From positions 1 through 64,000 of the forward strand of contig MKTB01000025.1 in assembly GCA_001897525.1 (NCBI GenBank): a stretch of DNA of 64,000 nt. Direction: 5' to 3'. Position 1 is the stretch's first letter. Every line of letters begins with the position of its first letter. A model generated the notes under the pieces. That model saw only the letters and a list, made by a program, of their open reading frames with translations, did no database searches and was not told the origin of the DNA. A program made the translations under genes and the position numbers. Origin of the DNA: Bacteroidetes bacterium 43-16 (GTDB lineage Bacteria > Bacteroidota > Bacteroidia > Chitinophagales > Chitinophagaceae). This document shows positions 27,273 through 35,265 of the stretch, one piece after another.

Positions 27273-27274
27273 TT

Positions 27275-28873
27275 ATGGGATTTTGGGATAAATTATTAGG
27301 ATTAAATAAAGAACAACCAACAGGTATTGCAACGGAAGAACCACGGGCCTATATGTCCAGCTATTCAATTTCTTTTGACGGGGAAAAGAATCTGGGTGAA
27401 ATGGGGCCAGTTAAGAACTATACAGTTGATTACAATATGCTCCGGGCAAGGTCCTGGCAAATGTTCCTGGATTCGGAGATCTGCCAGTTGGTCTTCAGGC
27501 GGTTCGCTACCTGGGTAGTGGGTGAGGGTTTAAAACTGAAACTTGAACCCAATTTAGATGTATTGGAAACAGAGGGGATACACCTTTCAGAAAAAGAAGT
27601 TAAAGCATTCACGAACCAGTCAGAAATGAGGTTTAAAGTATGGTCTAATGACTTTATGTCTGACTATGCTGATATGACCACTTTTCAAAAGCAGCTGGAG
27701 GAAATTTTTCTGAATGCCATTATCGGCGGCGATTGTCTTGTGATCCAAAGAGTAATTAATAATACTCTGAAAACTCAGATCGTCGATGGCGCTAATATCT
27801 GCACTCCCTGGGGTTGTAGTTATAGCGGCACGGATTATATCAGTGCTGAAGGAAATCGGATCCGTCATGGTGTAGAAATTGATGCTAAAGGGCAGCACGT
27901 GGCCTACCATGTGAAAACGTCACCTTTTACCTGGGAGCGTATCAAGGCCCGCAATAAATTTGGCAACCGTACGGCATTCATGGTATATGGTTTGAAATAC
28001 CGGATCGGTGAGGTCCGCGGATTGCCCTTGATCTCAGCAGTAATGGAAACGGCCAGTAAAATGGAGCGTTACAAGGAAGCCACGCTGGGATCAGCAGAAG
28101 AAGCGGCAAAGATGGTGTTTACCATTGAACACCAGGCTTTTTCTACCGGTGAAAATCCGCTGGGGCAACAGCTTGCTAAGATCATTAAACCCACCAATAA
28201 TGCCAACGGGGAAAATCCTATTGATATAAACGGTAAGCAGTTGGCTGACACAGTAGCAGCAACTACAAATAAGCGTGCCATCAATATGCCGCAGGGTGCG
28301 AGCTTAGAAGCAGTTGAAAGTAAAAAGGAAGTGAACTTTACGCCATTTTATGACGGAAATGCAAAATATGTATTTGCTACAGTTGGCATTCCGCCTGAAG
28401 TGGCTATGATGTTATACACCAGTAACTTTTCCAGCTCCAGGGCAGCAATGAAAGACTGGGAGCATACACTTATTGTCCGCCGGGATGACCTTTCCTTACA
28501 GGCAATAAAACCGGTATTTGCATACTGGCTGGATATTGAAGTATTGACCAATAAGATTGTGGCACCGCAATACTTAAAATCTATAATGGATAAAAATCAA
28601 ATGGCTTTATCTGCTTACCGATTTTCCCGGTTTGTTGGTGCAAATGTTCCACATATAGATCCATACAAAGAAGTTCGCGCAGCCAGGGAAAAGCTGGGAG
28701 CTTTAGGAAAGGATCTGCCATTAACTACATTGGAAGAAGCGATTGAAGCACTGGGCGGTGGCGATGTAGATTCGGTATTAATGTATTATGCCGAAGAATT
28801 GAAAAAAGCAAAACAGCTTGGTTTAAATGAAGCAGCGCAAAAGTCAGAAACTACAGTAAAAGAGGAAGCTTAA
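27275..28873 (+). CDS. Portal protein, lambda gpB family
   Basis: The protein has 532 residues, as expected for lambda gpB (533). Segments YNMLRARSWQMFLDSEICQL, WVVGEGLKLKLEP, DGANICTPWG, FMVYGLKYRIGEVRGLPLIS and YTSNFSSSRAAMKDWEH are characteristic (PF05136). It forms the dodecameric gate through which DNA enters and leaves the capsid. Its last four bases overlap the convergent small gene on the other strand. Confidence 0.9.
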   Translation: MGFWDKLLGLNKEQPTGIATEEPRAYMSSYSISFDGEKNLGEMGPVKNYTVDYNMLRARSWQMFLDSEICQLVFRRFATWVVGEGLKLKLEPNLDVLETEGIHLSEKEVKAFTNQSEMRFKVWSNDFMSDYADMTTFQKQLEEIFLNAIIGGDCLVIQRVINNTLKTQIVDGANICTPWGCSYSGTDYISAEGNRIRHGVEIDAKGQHVAYHVKTSPFTWERIKARNKFGNRTAFMVYGLKYRIGEVRGLPLISAVMETASKMERYKEATLGSAEEAAKMVFTIEHQAFSTGENPLGQQLAKIIKPTNNANGENPIDINGKQLADTVAATTNKRAINMPQGASLEAVESKKEVNFTPFYDGNAKYVFATVGIPPEVAMMLYTSNFSSSRAAMKDWEHTLIVRRDDLSLQAIKPVFAYWLDIEVLTNKIVAPQYLKSIMDKNQMALSAYRFSRFVGANVPHIDPYKEVRAAREKLGALGKDLPLTTLEEAIEALGGGDVDSVLMYYAEELKKAKQLGLNEAAQKSETTVKEEA

Positions 28874-29058
28874 TTGTCTTCCTCTTTTTTGTATTCTTTG
28901 ATGTGCTCTGGAGTATTATTAATTGTTTGTACCAGTAAAAGCTTAACATAGTCAGCAAGATCCAGTCCGTTGTATTCGGCCATGTTGCAAAGCTGTGTAT
29001 ATGCTTTTCCTCTTAGTGTTCTGATGCGTATTTCAGGTGTTTTTTCTTTTCCGCTCAT
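28870..29058 (-). CDS. Small RHH-like protein, antisense in the head module
   Basis: The start at 29058 gives 62 residues beginning MSGKEKTPEIRIRTLRGKA, with a strand then two helices and AEYNGLDLADYVKLLL, like a ribbon-helix-helix DNA-binding protein. A longer frame reads back to 29127 but crosses the promoter element. It is convergent with the portal gene and divergent from the protease gene, with its own promoter, so it looks like an inserted regulatory gene (moron) within the late operon. What it controls is unknown; RHH identity is by pattern only. Confidence 0.6.
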   Translation of the reverse strand: MSGKEKTPEIRIRTLRGKAYTQLCNMAEYNGLDLADYVKLLLVQTINNTPEHIKEYKKEEDN

Positions 29059-29073
29059 GGTTATAATTTCAAA

Positions 29074-29099
29074 GTGGTTCCTACTAAGATAGCATTTGT
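29074..29099 (-). promoter_or_regulatory. Leftward promoter element, copy of the terminase promoter
   Basis: The reverse complement is identical over 26 bases to 13067-13092, including CTATCTTAGTAGGAA, and lies 15 bases upstream of the start of the small antisense gene. It abuts copy 2 of the 95-bp repeat. Confidence 0.6.
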
Positions 29100-29190
29100 A
29101 AAATAAAAAATCCCAAAATAGTCCCATAATAGTCCCAAAAACGGGACTATTTTTTTTTACCCTTTGCGCCGCTTCTATTTTAGTAGAAAT
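29096..29190 (+). repeat. 95-bp direct repeat, copy 2: terminator plus promoter
   Basis: Identical to 15813-15907. The hairpin with nine T would stop readthrough from the portal side, and CTATTTTAGTAGAAAT ends at the A and T of the protease start codon. If the -7-like box TATTTTAG (29176-29183) is used, transcription would begin at about the ATG, giving a nearly leaderless message. Confidence 0.9.
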
Positions 29191-30205
29191 GAGAAAGCAA
29201 ATCCTTTTATACTCTGCAATATATGCCTATACAGCCGCATCCTTTATTAAGGACCTGGCTGATAACAAAAATAGCAATATTGAAATTCGTGTAAATACTC
29301 CCGGCGGTAGTGTGTTGGACGGGTACGGCATGATCGCCCAGATCTCCGAGCACGAAAAGGATATTTTTCTAAAAGTAGATGGTCAGGCCGCCAGCATGGG
29401 AGCTATCCTATGTTTGTTTGTTCCGACACAAAATATTGAAGCCTTAGACGTTTCAACATTCCTTTTTCATCGTGCTGCTTATGGATGGTGGATTGAAGAT
29501 GATAAAAAAGCCTTTACTCCTGAATTGCAGGCCAGCCTTAAAAAAGTTAATGACCATTTACGTGCTGCTATGGAAGGGAAGTTTACCGCTGATCAGTGGT
29601 TCAAGGAAACCGGTGTAAGCCTTGATGATCTTTTTTCTATTGATAGCCGTATTGATGTTGAGATCAGTGCAGAACAGGCAAAACGCCTGGGTATAATTGG
29701 TAGTATAAAAACAATCACTCCTGAAAAAAGAGCGGAAATAAATTCCTTATCTGCAAAGATCGCAGCCATAAGATTACCAGAGCCCGCAACCGCAACTGCA
29801 ACAACAAACTCACCTGCAGCGGTGCCAACAAATAACGATTCAAATAAAAAAACAAATAAAATGACTTTACCAGAATTTAAAGCCGCTAATCCTGAGGGGT
29901 ATGAAGCAATACTGAAAGAAGGCGCAAAGGAAGAGCGTGATCGCGTTGGCTCCTTTTTGACTTTTGCACACCTGGACCTTAAAGCCTGTATTGAGGGCAT
30001 TGAATCCGGTGAAAAAATCACACAGAAGCAAATGTCTGAATTCACATTAAAAGGAATTCAATCCGGACATCTGAGTGCAATCACAGCTGAGAATCCGCAA
30101 GGGGTTGAAACTCCGGAAGCCGAAAAAGCAAAAACAGCAACACAGGAAAAAGTTAAAGATTTCCAGTCTGCTGTATTCTCTGACCTGGGTATTACCCGCA
30201 AATAA
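29189..30205 (+). CDS. Head maturation protease with C-terminal scaffold, ClpP/gpC-like
   Basis: The protein has 338 residues. The first 165 form a ClpP-like fold: RVNTPGGSVLDGYGMI, GQAASMGA with nucleophile S69, and FHRAAYG with H94. A Pro/Ala/Thr-rich linker at about 195-224 precedes a helical, charged C-terminal part like a scaffold. In lambda, gpC is the protease and Nu3 the scaffold made from an internal start in the same frame; here M225 after an A-rich leader could do the same. There is no alternative start for the protease, since the fold begins within the first residues. Confidence 0.85.
   Translation: MRKQILLYSAIYAYTAASFIKDLADNKNSNIEIRVNTPGGSVLDGYGMIAQISEHEKDIFLKVDGQAASMGAILCLFVPTQNIEALDVSTFLFHRAAYGWWIEDDKKAFTPELQASLKKVNDHLRAAMEGKFTADQWFKETGVSLDDLFSIDSRIDVEISAEQAKRLGIIGSIKTITPEKRAEINSLSAKIAAIRLPEPATATATTNSPAAVPTNNDSNKKTNKMTLPEFKAANPEGYEAILKEGAKEERDRVGSFLTFAHLDLKACIEGIESGEKITQKQMSEFTLKGIQSGHLSAITAENPQGVETPEAEKAKTATQEKVKDFQSAVFSDLGITRK
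29861..30205 (+). CDS. Nested scaffold protein from an internal start
   Basis: An in-frame ATG at 29861, preceded by an A-rich stretch of the kind seen before starts in this genome, would yield 114 residues beginning MTLPEFKAANPEGYEAILKE. The product is charged and helical as scaffolds are, and is the exact counterpart of lambda Nu3 within C. No direct evidence of use is visible beyond leader and position. Confidence 0.5.
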   Translation: MTLPEFKAANPEGYEAILKEGAKEERDRVGSFLTFAHLDLKACIEGIESGEKITQKQMSEFTLKGIQSGHLSAITAENPQGVETPEAEKAKTATQEKVKDFQSAVFSDLGITRK

Positions 30206-30213
30206 TATTCGAT

Positions 30214-30621
30214 ATGTTGACCAAAAACTACGATACCAGAAAGATATTCATCGGGGATAATTTATACCAATCCGGAGAATTCACAAATAGCGGAGGTTCA
30301 CCAGTAACACTTGAAAGAGGTCTGCTAATTGGCCGGGTTGCTGTATCCGGTAAAATTATTGCTTCCGTATCTACCGCGACTGATGGGAGTGTGGATGCTT
30401 TTGGTGTGCTTGGTGACGATCGTACCGTTGCCCCTGGTGAAACCATTACGGTAACCTATTGCGTTGCCGGCAGGGTTGATGAAGCAATGGTAAAACTTAC
30501 CGGTGCAGAAACATTGGATACAGTTGTTCCCGATAAAGGTCGTTATCGCGATATCCTACAGCGCAACTCTCAAATTGTACTAATTCAAGGTACAGAATTA
30601 ACAAAATTCGATAATCAATAA
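30214..30621 (+). CDS. Head decoration protein, lambda gpD-like
   Basis: This 135-residue protein has SGSPVTL-like and LERGLLIGRVAVSGKI segments and ETITVTYCVAGRVDEAMVKL, matching the gpD fold (PF02924). It trimers on the expanded capsid in the family. It lies between protease and major capsid as in lambda. Confidence 0.8.
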   Translation: MLTKNYDTRKIFIGDNLYQSGEFTNSGGSPVTLERGLLIGRVAVSGKIIASVSTATDGSVDAFGVLGDDRTVAPGETITVTYCVAGRVDEAMVKLTGAETLDTVVPDKGRYRDILQRNSQIVLIQGTELTKFDNQ

Positions 30622-30635
30622 AATTTAATACAGAA

Positions 30636-31703
30636 ATGGCAACATTACCAGTTGAACAAGCCAGGGCAATTTTTACTCAGACAGTAGTTGCCATTTATCA
30701 GGAAAGGATTGCTGTAAATAGTTTTCTCCGTTCCTTTTTCCCAACTGTTGAATCTTTGGGCCTTGCTATTCAATTTGAAGTGCAACGTGGCACGGAATTG
30801 ATGGCTGTTGATGTTATCCGGGGGCACCAGGGTAATTATAATGCCGTAAGCAGATCAACGCAAAAATCTTTTATTCCGCCTTATTACCGCGAGTATATTG
30901 CAGCTACAGAATTAGAGTTGTATAATGTTACTATTGGTAGCGCAAATGAGGGTGGTGTTGTTTCATCCCAATTGTTTGCCCAGCTCGTTGATCAGATCGC
31001 ATCTGAGGTGAGATTATTGGTAGCTATGATTGAAAGGCGTTATGAATACCAATGTGCTGAAGTCTTTCAGACCGGTATCGTGACTTTGAAGAATGGCGAC
31101 AATATCGACTATAAAAGAAAGTCAGGATCTAAAGTGAATTTCAGCGGTACTGCACCGTGGGATAATGATGCGAATGATCCGTTTGCACACTTCGAAACAG
31201 GATGTACTTTCATCCGTGAAGAGGGAAAATCACAGGCAGGTGTATTTACTGCGATCCTGGGCAGAAAGGCGCTTACAGCACTTCAAAACAATGAAAAATA
31301 CCTGAAGAAAGGAGATAACAGAAATGTTTTCCTTACTGATATGCACGAACCTCAAAGAAACTCTACAGGAGCATCTTTGCACGGACAAATTTCAGCCGGT
31401 TCCAATAAAATCAATCTTTGGTCTTATCCGGAGATTTATGAAGAAAAGAACGGAGTTAAGCGGCCTTACATTGATGATACCAATGTTATCATTGTGCCGG
31501 AAGTTACCAATTTCAAAATGGCTTTTGGAGCTGTTCCACAAGTCATTGACGGTAAAGAAACTCCAACAGTTAAAAAAGGTGCGTTTGTTTTCGGTGATTA
31601 CATCGATCGCAGAAAGGCGACACACGAATTTGATGTAATGTCGGCAGGTGTAGCGGTGCCGGTTGCTGTTGATCAGATTTTCACCATGAAAGTTTTAGTA
31701 TAG
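30636..31703 (+). CDS. Major capsid protein, lambda gpE family
   Basis: The protein has 355 residues, near lambda gpE (341). LRSFFPTVESLGLAIQFEVQ, IPPYYREYIAATELELYNV and the C-terminal YIDRRKATHEFDVMSAGVAV, then PVAVDQIFTMKVL match PF03864. A strong hairpin terminator follows, in line with a need for high expression. Confidence 0.88.
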   Translation: MATLPVEQARAIFTQTVVAIYQERIAVNSFLRSFFPTVESLGLAIQFEVQRGTELMAVDVIRGHQGNYNAVSRSTQKSFIPPYYREYIAATELELYNVTIGSANEGGVVSSQLFAQLVDQIASEVRLLVAMIERRYEYQCAEVFQTGIVTLKNGDNIDYKRKSGSKVNFSGTAPWDNDANDPFAHFETGCTFIREEGKSQAGVFTAILGRKALTALQNNEKYLKKGDNRNVFLTDMHEPQRNSTGASLHGQISAGSNKINLWSYPEIYEEKNGVKRPYIDDTNVIIVPEVTNFKMAFGAVPQVIDGKETPTVKKGAFVFGDYIDRRKATHEFDVMSAGVAVPVAVDQIFTMKVLV

Positions 31704-31726
31704 GTTTTTGTACTCATGTTGATTTA

Positions 31727-31758
31727 CGGCTGCTGCTTAATGGTGGCAGCCTTTTTTT
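31727..31758 (+). terminator. Intrinsic terminator after the major capsid gene
   Basis: GGCTGC (31728-31733) pairs with GCAGCC (31746-31751), extended inward by wobble pairs, followed by seven T. Downstream genes either rely on readthrough or on their own promoter. Confidence 0.75.
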
Positions 31759-31784
31759 ATAACAAAATTTCAATTTTAAAACAA

Positions 31785-32111
31785 ATGGCAAAGTATGTAG
31801 TAATTGCTTTATCAGTAGGCGGCTTAGGGAACAAAATTCACTATTCAGATGATATTGTTGACAGTTCAGCATTTGAGGACGGACACGCAGATCAGCTGGT
31901 AAAAGAAGGCTTCCTGAAGCCGTATGAACCAGGAGAAAAACCAATGGGTGTTGGTACAGGTCCCGATGAAACCGGCGGACAGAAAGAGGCTCCAGCTGGT
32001 GACCCACCTCCAGGCGAAGACCAGAAACCTGAAACACCTGCACCACCTGCTGATTTAGGTAAAGAATTGGCTGAAAAAGCAAAATCCGGCAAAACAACTC
32101 CTAAGAAGTAA
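31785..32111 (+). CDS. Hypothetical head-completion-region protein, 108 aa
   Basis: The frame opens at 31716, but that part crosses the terminator; the ATG at 31785 after an A-rich leader is preferred. The product starts MAKYVVIALSVGGLGNKIHY and has a 50-residue Pro/Gly/Glu-rich tail with GDPPPGEDQKPETPAPP. Short FluMu-like N-terminal domains of this type are found in head-completion proteins; its position after the capsid gene fits. The function is not proven. Confidence 0.6.
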   Translation: MAKYVVIALSVGGLGNKIHYSDDIVDSSAFEDGHADQLVKEGFLKPYEPGEKPMGVGTGPDETGGQKEAPAGDPPPGEDQKPETPAPPADLGKELAEKAKSGKTTPKK

Positions 32112-32485
32112 TGAGCCTGATGGATAGAGCACGGCAAGACGCAAGGCACATTGTCAGTAATGGCAATGGCTTTGCTATTCCGATAGTTATAACTAAAGAT
32201 AGCCTTGCCTATAATCTGAAAGGAACCAGTAAGCGGCACACAGCCCAATATGATGATGAAGGAAACCTGGTTAATAGCCGGGCCGTTACCTGCACCGTTT
32301 CAGAACTAGATCTGATTCAGGCCGGTATTAATCTCCGGGTAAATGGTGAGGTACAGAAAGCAGAGGCCAATAAATTAAGGATCCAGTTTACCGATGCAAC
32401 CGGACAGTTAAACACTTACAAAACAAAAGAGGTCCTTCCTGATGAACACCTGGGATTGATCGTATTCATTTTAAGCGATGCCTAA
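32111..32485 (+). CDS. Putative head-tail connector protein, 124 aa
   Basis: This protein begins at the stop of the previous gene (one base overlap). Its beta-rich sequence (NGFAIPIVITKDSLAYNLKG, INLRVNGEVQKAE) fits head-tail joining proteins that follow capsid genes in lambda-like phages. No specific family is recognised. Confidence 0.55.
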   Translation: MSLMDRARQDARHIVSNGNGFAIPIVITKDSLAYNLKGTSKRHTAQYDDEGNLVNSRAVTCTVSELDLIQAGINLRVNGEVQKAEANKLRIQFTDATGQLNTYKTKEVLPDEHLGLIVFILSDA

Positions 32486-33065
32486 AATACAGAACGCAAT
32501 AGGGAAAAGAAATTTTGAGTATGCCAGGGATGCAATCGGGGCAATCTTGTTTGTTGAACTGGATAACCAAGCAACTATTCAAGATGATGAAACGATCCGT
32601 GTAAATGTCTGGGTAAATAGGATCAGTGTATTCGATCAATCTGAAATGCCGGCTATCAATGTCCGGATTGCCACGCTTAATTTTTCGGACAAATATCAGG
32701 GCTGCTCTACAGGGGAAGACCGGTTTATTATTGATCTGAGCGTTCGAGATAAAGATGAATCAAAGAGCCTGATGATCTGCCAGAAAATTGCCGGTATTAT
32801 TCATGCGATACTGGAAGACAGTCAATATAAAACATTAGGCTTTAGTCCTCCTTTCAATAATAACAGTATCGTTAGCAGTATGCAGTTTTCGGACATTTTC
32901 CCTGGGCAGGATGCTGCTAATATCAGCAGTGCAGTAATAACATATGATGTGACTCTTATAGAAGAAACAGAGGCATTAAATGCTCCGCAAATTCAACAAC
33001 ACTTAACAGGGGTATTGCTGGCCGAAACCGACCAGGGATACCAGTATCAATGGATTGAAAATTAA
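32478..33065 (+). CDS. Putative tail terminator or completion protein, 195 aa
   Basis: Overlaps the preceding gene by 8 bases. The order of an N-terminal helix (ARDAIGAILFVELDNQATI), strands and AISS-like segment ending in VTYDV-type strands fits tail completion proteins. It is the last gene before the receptor-binding protein. The call is by location and general fold pattern. Confidence 0.5.
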   Translation: MPKIQNAIGKRNFEYARDAIGAILFVELDNQATIQDDETIRVNVWVNRISVFDQSEMPAINVRIATLNFSDKYQGCSTGEDRFIIDLSVRDKDESKSLMICQKIAGIIHAILEDSQYKTLGFSPPFNNNSIVSSMQFSDIFPGQDAANISSAVITYDVTLIEETEALNAPQIQQHLTGVLLAETDQGYQYQWIEN

Positions 33066-33075
33066 TTAAAATAGA

Positions 33076-34953
33076 ATGGCAGAAGTAACAGTAAACTTAG
33101 GACCCGGGGCAGTTGTTCATAAAGGAGAGTTTGTACCAGGTAGTACTTATGAAAAGTATAACGAGGTACACGGAGATAATGGAACTATATCCGGAACATT
33201 TCGTTCAAAAAAAACGAACAATACCGCATCCCTAAACGACGCTACCAGCTGGGACATTGTAAGTAAGGATGGAGAAAAAGGAGACACTGGTGAAAAAGGT
33301 GATACTGGAGATCAAGGGATCCCAGGGGCTAACGGTACAGCAACCTACAACGACTGGCAATCAACTTCTTACTTGCAAGATGCCCAGGTTTTTCATGAAG
33401 GGACAATCTATGAGGTAACAGATCCTGCCGGGGCAACAGCTTCCGATATTCCAGGGGAGTCTGACAAATGGGCAATAAAGGTAATGGGAGACTTGCCTCA
33501 AAGCAAGGTGTTGCCAGTTCCTGATTTTATTGCTGATCATGATTTTGTTTTTGCCGGGGGTGCAGTTGCGGTGAATTCAATCTATTACGACCCCTTGAAT
33601 AAGGTTGTAAAAGGGGATAAGATAAAAGCCGTTAGTATTTACATCGAAACAAACTATCAAAACGGGGGTACTATCCAAATTGTCGCCCTGGACATGAATG
33701 AAAATGTGATCACAACACATAACGCTTCCGGCTTACTGGAGGGCGTAAATACTGTGCCCTGGTCCGCTTCTTTTGATCAAGATGTTTATATCGGTATTAA
33801 ATCTACAGATTCCCGGCTTGCCCAGGACCTTACATTATATCCCGGGTTTACTTATCCTACCCGGTACACATTGAATAATGGTGTATCCTGGGTCAACGGT
33901 GTTTATCCTTTAGGCACAGAAGTGCATATCGATGACTATTCGGAAACTGCAAAAGGGAAGGCAACGATTGCATTAGATTATGTGAAAACAAAAGATGATG
34001 CTGAATTGCTAGCAAAGTTAGTTGCCGGTGGAGTTATTGTTTTAGATGCTGATAAAATGTATACGCTCAATACAACTATTACCCCGAAAAATGGGACCCG
34101 AATATATGGCAATGGAGCTAGAATTAAGTTTGGTCCAGGAGTGACAACACTTTTTGACATTAACGGTGATGATGATGTAATTATAAAGGATGTCGTGTTT
34201 GTCGGCACTCAACCGCTTTATGCAAGCGCTGGAGCTCCTTATTATGGTGTTGATGGCCCTGCAAATACCCCGGAAGACATCCGGGATATGTTGGGCATAG
34301 GAAATGAAATTGCGATAGCTCTTAACAATGTAAAACGGATTGGCATATACGGTTGCAGATTCTTGCAGATCACTGGACATGGTATTAAAGCTACAAGCTT
34401 TAATAAAGGGTATACCGATGGAGTAAAAATTAAAGATAATTTCTTCTTCAATAATTTTAATGCGATACACTTTTCAAGCGAAGCTGAATACTCACAAATC
34501 TCCGGCAACACGATTTCATATAATCAGATTGGGGTTTATGACAGTTCAGGAAACAACACATTTGTAGGCAACAATATAGACGGGAATCGCTGTAATTTCT
34601 TCTTAGGTACAGGAACAAATGAGGCGCATGGATCTCTGGTTGGTGGCACAATCAACCATGCTTCTAAATGGGGAATACTTACTATGGATATCTCTTTAGG
34701 ATTTGTTTTTTCAGGCTTCCAATCATGGTTTGCGCCTATTCGTGTAATACGAAGCAAAGGGATTCTTTTTAGTAGCGCATTTATTTCTTCAGTTATGCAA
34801 TTTGAAGGAAACAATACAAGCCCTGGCAGAAACTATGTTAATGGTTGCATGTTCAATGCAGACGTGGAAGAAAACTATAATGGCCAGGCTTCGGAAGTAT
34901 CTCTCAAAAACAATGTCAGCAAAGAAGGAGTAAGGCCTACAATTAATAATTAA
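33076..34953 (+). CDS. Tailspike/receptor-binding protein with collagen-like hinge
   Basis: The protein has 625 residues. An N-terminal domain of about 65 residues is followed by Gly-X-Y triplets (GEKGDTGEKGDTGDQGIPG, residues 71-89), then a carbohydrate-binding-type NDWQSTSYLQDAQVFHEGTI module and a right-handed beta-helix from about residue 290 (ALDYVKTKDDAELLAKLVAG, TTITPKNGTRIYGNGARIKF and repeating turns with NTISYNQIGVYDSSGN). This is the layout of phage tailspikes that bind or cleave surface glycans. Catalytic residues cannot be named. Confidence 0.75.
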   Translation: MAEVTVNLGPGAVVHKGEFVPGSTYEKYNEVHGDNGTISGTFRSKKTNNTASLNDATSWDIVSKDGEKGDTGEKGDTGDQGIPGANGTATYNDWQSTSYLQDAQVFHEGTIYEVTDPAGATASDIPGESDKWAIKVMGDLPQSKVLPVPDFIADHDFVFAGGAVAVNSIYYDPLNKVVKGDKIKAVSIYIETNYQNGGTIQIVALDMNENVITTHNASGLLEGVNTVPWSASFDQDVYIGIKSTDSRLAQDLTLYPGFTYPTRYTLNNGVSWVNGVYPLGTEVHIDDYSETAKGKATIALDYVKTKDDAELLAKLVAGGVIVLDADKMYTLNTTITPKNGTRIYGNGARIKFGPGVTTLFDINGDDDVIIKDVVFVGTQPLYASAGAPYYGVDGPANTPEDIRDMLGIGNEIAIALNNVKRIGIYGCRFLQITGHGIKATSFNKGYTDGVKIKDNFFFNNFNAIHFSSEAEYSQISGNTISYNQIGVYDSSGNNTFVGNNIDGNRCNFFLGTGTNEAHGSLVGGTINHASKWGILTMDISLGFVFSGFQSWFAPIRVIRSKGILFSSAFISSVMQFEGNNTSPGRNYVNGCMFNADVEENYNGQASEVSLKNNVSKEGVRPTINN

Positions 34954-34965
34954 ACTTAATAAATT

Positions 34966-35265
34966 TTGGAAGCACCACGAAACTTAAGCCGTAGCAGCAT
35001 TATAACCTGGGTTATAGGAGTGCTTTCAGCCGTTACAGTTGCTGTTTTTGGCTTCTGGAAAAGTAGCATGGATGATTTACTTGAACGGGAAACAAAGCGA
35101 GCAGATAAAGCAGAAACTGAAAAAGACAGACTTCAATCGGAATTATCAAAATGTCAGAACGAAAAGAACTTATACGAAGTAATACACAGATTCGGTGTGG
35201 CCCCGGGAAAGAAAACCGTGGAAGTCACGCCGGAGCAACAAAATACTGATAGTTATGAAAACTAA
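34966..35265 (+). CDS. Membrane-anchored coiled-coil protein, holin- or i-spanin-like
   Basis: The 99-residue frame uses a TTG start; the first ATG comes after the hydrophobic segment SIITWVIGVLSAVTVAVFGF and would remove it. After one membrane span comes a charged coiled coil (ERETKRADKAETEKDRLQSE). This N-in anchor with a periplasmic coil fits an inner-membrane spanin or a class of small holins. It opens the lysis cassette, and its end overlaps the next gene by 11 bases. Confidence 0.55.
   Translation: MEAPRNLSRSSIITWVIGVLSAVTVAVFGFWKSSMDDLLERETKRADKAETEKDRLQSELSKCQNEKNLYEVIHRFGVAPGKKTVEVTPEQQNTDSYEN

Noticed and set aside
28870-29127. 85-residue version of the antisense gene
   Set aside because: The upstream part reads through the promoter element and into the 95-bp repeat; the ATG at 29058 gives the RHH-like protein alone.
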